A stretch of DNA of 64,000 nt from Astragalus membranaceus (lineage: Eukaryota; Streptophyta; Magnoliopsida; Fabales; Fabaceae). Shown in pieces: positions 23,934 to 34,095 of the stretch (position 1 is the stretch's first letter; the number at the start of each line of letters is the position of its first letter). The DNA lies in assembly GCA_039519185.1 (NCBI GenBank), contig CM076847.1:48987708-49051707 (forward strand), written 5' to 3'. The position numbers and the translations under genes were made by a program. A model generated the notes under the pieces. The model searched no databases, was not told the origin of the DNA, and worked only from the letters and a program-made list of their open reading frames with translations.

Positions 23934-25100
23934 AATTACATGAATCCTAAAGGTTCGCTTTCGCTTTCTATTTTCATCTTGAATTTGGGTATGCGTTCAT
24001 AAAAGATTGATTTAGGGTTGTGCTCTTCTTGTTTTCTATATGGTAGAAATATGTGGTTAGGTACAAATCCATGTATCTATCGTTGAACATGAAAAACTAA
24101 AACAATTTAATATCATCAACGTGGGCATTTTAATAAAGAGCATAACTATTATTATTTAATAAAAAAACTCATGAATTGTACTAATTTTTATTATAATATA
24201 AGCCGCGTGAACATGCCATTCTATTTATTATTACTTGTATTATTTTTTGATTAATAATACTTATATTATTAGTTGTCTGCTTTGGTCCAAACGAAGTCCA
24301 GGTAAGTTTTATTGGTATGTAATAGAATCTCGGCTAAATTGCTCTTTTGGCCCTTTATCTTTGGGGTTGGTGTCACTTTGGCCCTTTATCTTTTTTTTCT
24401 CATTTTAGACCCTCATGTTTTTTGTGTGTGTCATTTTGGCCCATGCCGTTAGTTTTTTCTAATGGACGCCACGCTAGCAGTTAACTGCTGACGTGGCGTC
24501 TTATATGTCAGGGTTGACTTAGACCTGATTTGGTGATGTGGCACATAAGGGACCAAATTGAAACTTAAAAAGAATATGAGGGGCCAAATTGACACAAACA
24601 CAAAACATTCATCTTCTTCCTCCAAACACCACCTCCATCTTCATCTTCTCCGGAGACCCACCACCACCTCCGGTGAGCCTCCGCCACCACCACCAGAAAC
24701 AGTGACATTGTCTCTCTCTCTCTCTCTCCCCCTCCCCCGTCTCTCTCTCCCTTCGTCATTGAAAACCCCAAAAAACCGTAAAACGTTAATCTACATTTCC
24801 ATTTCGTTCTCAATTCTTTATCATTTTTGTTGAAATCTTTTGCTAACAGTCAGTTACTGCACCAATTTCGAGTCTATTGCAAGTGGTTTGGTGAATTTTG
24901 GTTGAGTTTTGAAGGTTTCCCCAATTTGCAAAACCCAAAACGCGTTTTCCTCTGAAAATCACGTTTTTGATTAAGTTCTTCCACTTTTTGTGAGAATTGG
25001 TGATGGATTCTAGTTCCTTGTGATATTTCGCATAAAATGCACTATTTATTTGCTTGATTTGGTGAAGAATTGAGAATTTTGGTGTTCTTGAGGAGAGAGA

Positions 25101-25153
<53 letters not shown>

Positions 25154-26804
25154 GTTGTCACTGTTTGTGTTGGTGGTGGCGGAGGCTCATCGGAGGTGGT
25201 GGTGGCTCGCCGGAGAAGATGAAGATGGAGGTGGTGTTTGGAGGAAGAAGATGAATGTTTTGTGTTTGTGTCAATTTGGCCCCCTATGTTCTTTTTGAAT
25301 TTCAATTTGGTCCCTTATGTGCCACATCACCAAATCAGGTCCAAGTCAACCCTGACATTTAAGACGCCGCGTCAGCAGTTAACTGCCAGCGTGGCGTCCA
25401 TTAGAAAAAACTAACGGCAGAGGCCAAAATGACACAAAAAAAAACATGAGGGTCTAAAACGAGAAAAAAAAAGATAAAGGGCCAAAGTGACACCAACCCC
25501 AAAGATAAAGGGCCAAAACAGCAATTTAGCGAAGATTCTATTACATACCAATAAAACTTACCTGGACTTCGTTTGGACCAAAGCAGACAACTAATAATAT
25601 AAGTATTATTAATAAAAAAATAATACAAGTAATAATAAATAGAATAGCATGTTCACGCGGCTTATATTATAATAAAAATTAGTACAATTCATGAGTTTTT
25701 TTAACTTAATTATTCACCGCACAACACAGCTACTTGTCTATTAAATACATTTATCACTAAAACTAATCAATTGTAGTACTTATTAAGATTAAATTACTTT
25801 TAATCTCTATAAAATACTTTGTTTCCATCTTTAATTTACTATATACTTTTCATCAACTTTTGGTTCTCATTAGTATATACCTTTGTACTTTTAGTCAATA
25901 TTTTATAAGGACAAAAATATATTTAACCCGATTTGTTAATATTAGTGAGTAGCATGTACCATTCAATAAGTAATATTACTAGTATTATTTGTCAACTTTG
26001 GTTGAATTGGAGTCTAGATACTTTTTATACGCATGAACTATGAATTATTCTCAGTAGTTGGTAAACGGAAACAATTTAGTATGATCAACGTGGCAATTTT
26101 ACAATAGAGCAAATTTATTAATCTATCATATAACTTGATCAACAAAACTAAAGAAGAATAATACTTATAATTAATTTAAATTAAACCGCATGATCAGCAT
26201 GTGGACAATTCTAGTTTGGTTTAAGTGAAGTCCAGATAACTTTTTATGATATACTATTTGATTTGATCTAGTTATCCTTGGTTAATGAAAACAATTATCA
26301 TCAATAAGATATTATTTCATTGCACACAACATACCTATTAATCTATTAATAAGTTTATCACAAAAACGAATCAATAAAACATAGGCAATATAACTCTCCG
26401 GGTCCTTTAACTTATTTTTAGATTTCGAATAGGTCCCTTATGTTTTTTTTGTAACTAATAGGTCCCTTTTGTTTTAAAATCGTTGCACTGTTACCTTTTT
26501 TTGATATTTTCCATTGAACTCTGTTATAGCAATTTTTTAGACCTTTTATAGCACTTCTAAGCGATATTATAAGTCGTGAGGGACTTAAAACATTGAAGGA
26601 GAAAAATGTGACGACTAAAAGTGATTGAAACTATTTATTGGGACTAAAAACAAAATTCACCAATTTTATACTGACTCAAAACATATTTAACCCTACTTAT
26701 TAAGATTAAAATATTTTTAGTCCGTACAAAATATGATTTTTATTTTTGGTTTCCTAATTTTTTTCTTCAACTATTGGTTCTCACTTGTATATTTCTATTG
26801 GTAG
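23934..26804. repeat. Non-coding DNA with a diverged ~215-bp tandem family
   Basis: A phrase like TTTGGTTTAAGTGAAGTCCA followed about 80 bases later by AAACAATTTAGTATGATCAA recurs near 24097/24289, 25998/26070 and 26213/26285, with a further copy at 7017. Spacing between the clearest units is about 215 bp. A phrase with TATTAAGATTAAA occurs at 25782 and 26698. No gene is seen. Part of the stretch is the foldback at 24161-25702. Confidence 0.55.
24161..25702. repeat. 1.5-kb foldback with arms of about 550 bp
   Basis: The left arm starts AAAAAAACTCATGAATTGTA and the right arm ends with its inverse at 25702. The arms run inward through the tandem-family phrase, TTTGGCCCTTTATC blocks, GACGTGGCGTC blocks and a CCACCACC/GGTGGTGG segment to (CT)n at 24713-24751 and (GA)n at 25092-25149. 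The two similar short frames beginning MKLKKN/MKFKKN are mirror copies in the arms, not genes. The middle 24760-25080 is single-copy here. Confidence 0.85.
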
Positions 26805-27110
26805 CACTACAAAAAACTCGGTGATTAGCCACGGTCAAACGCTTGTTGCTACAGTTAGCGTTACAGTGGGAACTAAGGGCGTCGCCAAATTTTAGCCACG
26901 GCCCAAAGTAGCGTTAGCCACGCCCAAACAAACCGTGGTAACAGCCACTTAGCTACGGTTATGGTTCGGTTTACCACGGCCAAACCGTGGCTAAATCCTC
27001 GTTCCAAACTTTCAACATTCACATATTAGCCACGGTTACAACCGCGGCTAAATTGGAGGGAAGCGCGCGGGAAACAGTCAATATTTACCCACGGTTTAAC
27101 CGTGGGTAAC
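26805..27110. repeat. Subterminal repeats of CACTA element 1
   Basis: Multiple direct and inverted copies of AGCCACGGTT/AACCGTGGCT-type words are present. In CACTA elements such repeats bind the TNPA-type protein. Confidence 0.8.
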
Positions 27111-27419
27111 TCAATTTTTTTTATATAAATTTATTCTTCCCAGTAAAACGATAATTATTCTTCCTGCTAAAACAAAGCTTATTTGTTAATGGCAACTTAC
27201 TCTTCCATTGACCATATGTAATAAGTAAATAAAAAAGCAAAATTAATAAAGATGTGGTGGAATAAATTTTTGCATATATAGCTAATTAATTACTTAAGAT
27301 GAAATACTAACATCCATTAAAAAGTAATATTCAACATATAGTTACCAAAAAACCACAACTACAAAAATACCCAATCAACAAGTAATTAGAGATTCTAATA
27401 GATATTCTAAATATCTAGA

Positions 27420-27821
27420 CTAAGATGAGGATGAACCTAGGTTGAACATCGATAATTCATCTCCAAATTTATGTTGCAAGAAGTTGTGAAGACCTTCCAA
27501 TTTATTTGCTGCTTGTGTAAGCTTCTCCTTGGTTTATGTGTGCTCCTCCTTGGTTTTAGCAAGTTCTTCTTTGGTTTTAGCAAGTTCTTCTTCGACATTC
27601 ACTTGGTCAGAGTTACCAACTTGGATAAAATCCGGGAAATGCCTACGATTTCCAAAAACAACAGTTGGACAAACACCTGGACCTAAAACACGAACTCGGC
27701 CTGAGTGTTCAGCTCCACATGCTTTTCCAATGACATCATTACGATAAGCATTAATCTTTGACGCAACACCTATAGTAGCTGCACGTTCTTGATCTTCAGA
27801 TAAGCTCTCTGAAATCTTCTC
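27420..27821 (-). pseudogene. Last exon of a TNPA-like (Transposase_24) gene
   Basis: The minus strand has an acceptor (CCCAATAG) just before 27821. Then EKISESLSEDQERAATIG, AYRNDVIGKACG, EHSGRVRVLGPGVCPTVVFGN and a run of repeats EELAKTKEE follow. A TAA at 27534-27536 cuts the repeats short. Reading on gives a tail ending LGSSSS at TAG 27420-27422. The family is the DNA-binding accessory transposase of CACTA elements. The 27111-27419 stretch after it is AT-rich 3' untranslated DNA. Confidence 0.8.
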
Positions 27822-27858
27822 CTATTGGGAAAAATAATCATTAATATTTACTGAAATC

Positions 27859-28210
27859 CACTACTAGAAAAGTGGGTTTTAGAGAGGAATTTTTGAGAGG
27901 GATTAGTATCCCTCGCTATTAGTGACGAATTTAGCTACGGAAAAAGAGTGGTGACCCTGACTTACGTTTGTGACCAAAATAGAGACACAAAATATCCGTC
28001 TCTAATAATTCTGTAGCTAAATTCCTCACAAAATATTGAAAAGGCGTTTAGAGAGGGATTTTGTGAGGAAAAAAATCCCTCACTAATAGCGAGGATTATC
28101 TAATCCGTCGCTGACCATAAAGAGCTCGCTCCATTAGCAAGGAATCATTATTATTCGTCGCGTCCCTCCCATTAGCGATGAATCATTATTCGTCGCTGAC
28201 CACCATTAAT
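27859..28210. repeat. Subterminal repeats of CACTA element 2
   Basis: Words such as TCCCTCGCTATTAGTGACGA, CCGTCGCTGACC and ATTCGTCGC recur in both orientations after the CACTA terminus. They differ from the repeats of element 1, so the two elements are different families. Confidence 0.8.
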
Positions 28211-28445
28211 ATTAAAAATTTTAATCAGCCTTCCCTCAAACATTAAAAAAAATTGACGGCTTCCCTCACCCTAACATTGCCTTCGATTCTTTTCACCCTC
28301 CATCACCTTCCCTCACCACTCAAAACCCTAACCATCTCAAGTCACAGCTTCCCTCTCGCAAGTCACAGCTTCCCTCTCGCAATCTCGCGTAATCGCCTTC
28401 CCTCACCACTCAAAAGCCTAACCTTCGATTGTTTCACAGCCATCG

Positions 28446-28514
<69 letters not shown>

Positions 28515-28769
28515 GCGTGAACCCCAACCACCGGAGCACCCTCTCACAGCCGGTCAGAAACCTCCGCGAGGGAGTCGCTCTCCGGCAAGGCCACTGCGGA
28601 GGGAAAAAGAACGGAAGAGAAAAAGAACAAACAAAAACGCTAACCACTCCCACCTGAGTCTGTCGTTCTCAGCGATCGCTCCTTTGCATTGTCGCGTTCT
28701 CTACTTGCATTCTCAGCGGTCTCCACCATACATTACATTACAGGTTCGATTTCCCCCTCTAAAACCTTT
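28211..28769. other. CACTA 2 leader with a (CT)n tract
   Basis: Non-coding, pyrimidine-rich, with a (CT)n microsatellite at 28449-28511 and a duplicated phrase AAGTCACAGCTTCCCTCTCG. Open frames here are Leu-Ser or Arg-Glu repeats from the microsatellite. A CATTACAG before GTTCG near 28742 may be a splice-like site, unproven. I expect the transposase promoter in this part. Confidence 0.45.
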
Positions 28770-31190
28770 AATTTGATTTTCCATTCTGAACCCTAATTTT
28801 GATTTTCCCCCTCTTTCCTCATATGAGTTTTTTATTAATGAAATTTCCTTGTTGCAATTAGAAAAATGCCGCATTCTCTCTGATGCAAGGTGTGGTGTGA
28901 AATTGATAGTTGTTATTATAGTCATTTTTTGAGTGAAATTGATAATTGTTATTATAATCATGTTTTGAGTTCAAACGACTCTTATGGCTCAGGTCCTTGT
29001 GATCTCAGTTTTATTTATAACAATGCCATTATTGACACAATGCCACCATTACTGATGATCCTTAGAGAAGAATTAAGAATGTAAAGTAGGCAAAGTACAT
29101 TTTTTATGTTCTTGAAAACTTCATTATTGTTGTCACTAATAGTAATAATTAATGATAATAGCACCCATTCCAAAAGAAATCAAGTTGCAGTCATTTTATA
29201 TTAGCTAATAAATAATTCTTCAAACAAATCATGAGAACAAAAGTTACAGTCATGTTCTACTTTTCAGAATAAAACAATTTATAGATTTCAAAATAGGAAA
29301 GTATGTGATGATCAGTATGTGAAGACTTGGCTAATATAACATATTTTGGTGTTACTTTTTCACCAAAATAGACTTGCAGAAAAACAGATTGGGAAAGGCG
29401 CATTGTGTTTCAAAAAGCTCTCCAAGTTGAGCCAAGAGAAGATATATTGTGTTTCTCTCTCTTCATAGCCAGGGTAACACTTTTCCTCTTTCTTTGATGT
29501 TGTGATTAATGGATAAATTTGGATTTCTAGTTTACTAATGTTATTTGTTTCTGTGTTTTTTATTTTTTGAGATAATGTTTCTATGTTTTTTAGATGGATA
29601 TAGTTGTATGTCTGAGAGAGTAAAAGTAGTATTGTACTATGAAGATAAAAAAGTAGATAGGGAAGGGAGGTTAAGATAGTCTGCTCATCATAATTGAACT
29701 GCCATGCCACATATTTTCTTTTGTTCAAAGGTTCTTTTTTGCTATTGTCTTTTTGATGAAACGTCGAATCTTGGCAGCAGAAAACCTGAATGTAATATAA
29801 AGCCAGAATTGTGTTCTAAGTGCTGCTTTTGGCTTTCTATTTACTGTTGTATTGTGGCAAATTGAATTTGAAAAGAATGAAGTCTATATATGTTAAAGCT
29901 GCCATAATCGTAAAGAATATCAAATTAGATACTTACATTGCAAGAGTTCCTAAAGTTAACATCAGCTGTGGTTAAATTTATCAGAGTACTGTACAAGAGT
30001 TTAAAAACAAAAATCAAACTTTACGTTAGATCAATTTCTTTTGCCAGTCCATCATCTCAATCCTATTCCAAATCTCAGATCAAACATCTGCTAAGCAATT
30101 TTTTTTTTTTGAGATTCTACTAAGCAATATTCTGCAGATGCTTGCTGAGGCAAAAACAATATTGGAAATAATTTGGATTAATGGATAAATTTGGTTGCTA
30201 TCCTTGATATTATATACAGAGAATCTTCCTAGGATTCTCTGAATTCTGTTAGACAAAATTGAAGGATATTTAAGTTTTATTTTAGACTAAATATATGTGA
30301 TAACTACTTTGCTTTTTTAGCTACTTTTGCATTAATTTTGTTTTTAGATACCTCAAAAGAAGGCTACAACTGTTTTGTAACTGTCTGATTCTGTTAGACT
30401 AAATATATGTTTTTAGATACAGTTACTAGTAGTTAATAGGTACATTTATTTGTTTTTCTTTGGGTGCCTTATCTGGTGTCTATCATGATCTGGTGTCTAA
30501 CATTGATTCTTTTCTTTGTCACAGACACATCCACAACAAGCTTTGTCTATATTAAAGTGCAACTGTGCAAACACAGAAGGAGGACCATGTAAGTGCAAAA
30601 GTGGCATTCATTCATGTTAGAATTTGAGAATCTGAAAGATGTATATTATGTATTCTGAAAAACTGAATAATAGTTAGATAATTGGATATTGATAGGCTAG
30701 AGCAAGTTGCAACGGTTACAACTATTTTGTAACTGTCTGATTCTGTTAATACCATAATCCAACGATTCATCTATTTTGTGTCTTAATTTAATGAGAAGAC
30801 AGAATGTATCAGAACCAAAACATGCTAAATGATTAGGTTATTGGTGTGTGTCCAGGTCCAGAATGTAATAACTAATCTATAGTACATGCTAACTACTTTA
30901 CTTTTTTAGCTACTTTTGCATTAATTTTGTTTTTAGATACCACAAAAGAAGGCTCTTTGATTAATTTGTAGTTACTAATATGCAAAATCTATTTCTAATA
31001 GATACAGTTACTAGTAGTTAATAGGTACATCTATTTGTTTTTGTTTGGGTGCCTTATCTGGTGTCTAGCATGATACTTGGTAGATGTCTTTACTAATTTG
31101 ATGTACTCAATGATGACTTTCCTTTTTTTTCATTGTTTCTTCATATAGTTTTAAAGGCTAATAGTTGCTCGTGTAAATAATACATTAGCA
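28770..31190. other. Non-coding DNA upstream of the transposase gene
   Basis: AT-rich, no protein pattern on either strand. A direct repeat is present (30302-30490 and 30890-31076, offset about 588 bp). A CATATAG acceptor-like site lies about 45 bases upstream of the ATG at 31191, so part of this may be a 5' untranslated intron. That is inference. Confidence 0.4.
30302..31076. repeat. ~190-bp direct repeat, two copies ~588 bp apart
   Basis: Phrases TTTAGCTACTTTTGCATTAA, CAGTTACTAGTAGTTAATAG and GGTGCCTTATCTGGTGTCTA occur in the same order near 30315-30482 and 30905-31068 with few differences. A related phrase GTAACTGTCTGATTCTGTTA occurs at 30377 and 30728. Confidence 0.85.
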
Positions 31191-31659
31191 ATGGAAGTAC
31201 CCGAAAATAGAAAGTGGATGGATAGAAGACTAGATCAGGACAAGAATATTACAGAAGAATTTAAAGAAGGATGTTTGGGATTTGTCAACTTTGTCTTGGA
31301 AAAGGACAAAGACAAAGAGAACATTGAAAGCGAGGAGAACTTCGAAAGCCGGAAGATTAGATGTCCATGTAAGATTTGCAAGTGTTTGCATCATCACCCA
31401 CCTGACATGGTGATGGTGCATCTATGTAGGAAGGGTTTCATGAGTAATTATTATCACTGGACAAATCATGGTGAACCGATTCTACCGATTCCCCCAGTGG
31501 TTGTCGATCATTCATATTATGGTAGTAGTGGCCGTAGGGATATGTTTGATAATTATGAGCAATTGGTAATGGATGCCGCGGGACCGTAAATTGGAAACTA
31601 TCTTGAGCAGGAAGGTCATCATGAAGAAGACACAATGATAGAAGATCCTAATTTAGAAG
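31191..31659 (+). pseudogene. CACTA 2 transposase, N-terminal segment (Transpos_assoc)
   Basis: ATG at 31191 opens MEVPENRKWMDRRL, followed by CPCKICKC and HLCRKGFMSNYYHWTNHGE. This is the transposase-associated domain (PF13963) that begins TNP2-type CACTA transposases. A premature TAA at 31587-31589 falls where the family usually has Glu (GPEIG). Reading on in frame gives EEDTMIEDPNLE up to the insertion of element A at 31660. The frame resumes after A at 49051 with no lost base once one copy of the AGAAG duplication is set aside. Confidence 0.85.
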
Positions 31660-33983
31660 TGTAACACCCCGAAAAATAATTTAATTAATATAATTAATTT
31701 GATTAGTTGAATTATTAATTTTTATTTGAAGCGTGATTTAATTAAATTAAAGGGAAAATATCATGTTTTGTGTAGGAGTGGGATCGAGTAATAGCGGGAG
31801 TGTAGCGGTGGGTCCAACGCGTGAAAGGCCCACAGCTTAAACCCAAGGGTATGCGAAACCCTCACTCTCATTTTTCACTTGAGAGAAATCGAAATTTGAG
31901 AGAGGGTGAGAAAGAAGAGGGGCGCGGCGAAGATAGGAGGAGGAGAAGAAGGGCTTAGAATTCTCAAGGCTTGGGCTCGTTGTGTTGCGGTGGTTCTCGT
32001 GCTGCCTTCAATCATCTTCCACGGAGCATACGTTTAAGAGGTAAGGGTGAGCGTTTCAATTCAATATAATTGGGTATGTGGTGGGTTTTGTGGGGTTTTG
32101 GTGTGGTGGTGATTTTCGAGATAGAAAGGTTAAGATTGATGAATTATTGGGTTAATTGTGGTGTTATTTTGATGAATGGTTGGTGATGACATGCGATTTG
32201 CCATATGAGATGATGAGATGAGTTTCGAATTTGGGTGAATTTGGTGTGGTTAGTATCGATTTTTATGTGTATAGTGATGAGATTATATGAATGAGTAAAT
32301 TGCGATTGAATTAGGGGATGTTATAGTTTAATTGAGTATGTGAGACTTATGTGGTGATTAAGTAATATGATTATAATTATTTGAATGATACCAAGAAACT
32401 AAAAAATAGAAAATGTTGCTGTCCATAAACTAATAGTGTTGTTGTATGCTGTTTTATCAAAAGAAAATGTTGCTGTCCATAAATTAATAGTGTTGCTGTA
32501 TGCTGTTTATCAAAGAAAATGTTGCTGTATGCTGTTTTACCAAAAGAAAATGTTGCTGTCCATAGATTGATAGTGTTGCTGTTTGCTGTTATCTTTAAAT
32601 AAGAGTTGCTGTTTTTATGAAGAAAAATACTGCTGTTTTTCCCACACTGTTTACTATTGTTTTTGCTACTGTTGCACACCTACAAGAGCCACTGTTTCCA
32701 TTCTGATTTGTTGCTGTTTGTGAACCGAATTTTCTGCATTTTGTAAATGAAAGGAGCGTGTTAATGGGGCTGTTGTTCTATTACTGCTTCTCCGACTAAA
32801 AAGTGATGTTTTCCACTTTGAAAATGGGATGTTTCTCTCAATTTAATTGTGATGTTTCCTAAGCATAAAAATGAGATGTTTGTCCAAAATTTAAGTAAGT
32901 TGTTATTCGAATTTTTTTTTTATAGGTTGTCACTTAGATTTTCAATGTGTAGCTACTTATATTTAAATGGTTTATCACTTAAATTGTAATGTATTGTTAC
33001 TTAAGATTTAAGGCAATTAAACAAGAACATAATCAAACTGTTTGGATTCCACTTTCCACAAATTGGAATCTGTGGTAAGTGGCCACTAAGCCCCACTTAC
33101 CACAGATTACAATTTGTGGTAAGTAGCGTCCAATGCCTAACCACAGAGGTATGAAGTAACATTTAAGGATGTTGTTACCCCAATTTTGAATGTGATGTTT
33201 ATGAAGAAGTTGTGATATTATTATGGTGACTATGACGAATACACTCTATGAGTGTTCTATGACGACGATGACGAGTACTCCGGGTGAGTGAATTGGTGAA
33301 TTGCACGTGTGTCCGTAGTGTCTCATAGCATGTGCATATTATGACGAATAGGCTTCGGCCTCTTATTGACGAAAACCAGTGACGATGTGCCCTAGTGGCT
33401 GACTTATGACGAGTATGGTACCATCATGCATATACCCAGGTGTGGGTTGCATTTTCATGCGCATACATGTTTATGACTGGTGATATGAATTATGACTTTG
33501 GTTTGCGTTTAGCGACGATGAGATTGATGATAATGACGATGTTGTATGACGTTTTGCTCATATTACTCTACTATATGCTTAATTATGTTTTGTTGAAATT
33601 CTCACCCCTTCTGCTTGGAATGTTGCTTTATTGTGGCAACGCTGCAGGTAACCGCGAGTGAAGGTCCTGCTGCCTTCTTTTATAGCCTGTGAGATGTCTG
33701 TCGAGTCGCTCTCTGATACTGTGACACCTAGGGGGCGTGGTTGAAGTTGTTATTTAAATAATAAATTGTTTAGTGAGTGTTGTTTTATTCCGCTGTGACG
33801 TAACTCTTGGAGTTTAATTTTATGACGGGTGATGATGTTGCGCAAACTTAATGAGTGCAAGTTGACGTTCTTTTTGTTAATGACGATGTGGCATTTCCTT
33901 TCTATCAGTTAAATTAAATTTTGCGAAAAAGATTTACTCTGATAAGTGATGTGTAAATTATGGGGTAGAAAGGCGGTGTTATA
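31660..33983 (+). repeat. 5' LTR of element A
   Basis: 2324 bp. The last bases read TTATA where the 3' LTR has TTACA. It contains TTGCTGT-rich tandem modules (32390-32750), a 64-bp perfect-looking hairpin (33056-33119) and a splice-donor-like CAGGTAAC at 33645-33652. It differs from the 3' LTR by scattered single bases. Confidence 0.93.
33056..33119. repeat. 27-bp-stem hairpin in the LTR of element A
   Basis: The left arm CCACAAATTGGAATCTGTGG plus TAAGTGG pairs with the right arm with one mismatch across a 10-base loop. Conserved in the 3' LTR at 48118-48181. Confidence 0.9.
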
Positions 33984-34088
33984 TTAGTGGTATCAGAGCA
34001 GTTCGGTCTGTCCGGCCAGTGGTCGAGTGTTAAGTTGAGTAGCATTTGAGTTTTGTTACTCGTATCTAAATTCTGTTTTCTGTTGCAG
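33648..34088 (+). other. Possible leader intron of element A (441 bp)
   Basis: Donor CAG|GTAACC lies in the LTR (GT at 33648-33649). Acceptor TTTTCTGTTGCAG ends at 34088, eight bases before the gag ATG. The interval spans the LTR end and primer site. Elements B and C have the same arrangement with 448 and 451 bp. Splicing is inferred, not shown. Confidence 0.55.
33988..34000 (+). promoter_or_regulatory. Primer-binding site of element A
   Basis: TGGTATCAGAGCA starts four bases after the LTR. It matches the initiator-Met tRNA 3' end type used by many plant LTR elements. The 31 bases from 33988 are identical to element C from 51940. Confidence 0.9.
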
Positions 34089-34095
34089 TGCTAGA

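Larger units (their letters stand above)
26805..27858 (-). mobile_element. CACTA element 1, 3' end on the minus strand
   Basis: The terminus CACTACAAAAAA starts at 26805 (probable 3-bp duplication TAG before it). It is followed by subterminal repeats such as TTAGCCACGG and CCGTGGCTAA to about 27110. Further in is the last exon of a Transposase_24-like gene on minus. The element is cut at 27858 by CACTA element 2, so the rest should lie beyond the window. Confidence 0.85.

Noticed and set aside
24558..25305. Mirror-image Pro/His/Ser-rich frames in the foldback arms
   Set aside because: Identical by inversion and driven by CCACCACC and (CT)n tracts, not by a gene.
28253..28776. Leu-Ser and Arg-Glu rich frames near 28450
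   Set aside because: Generated by the (CT)n microsatellite.
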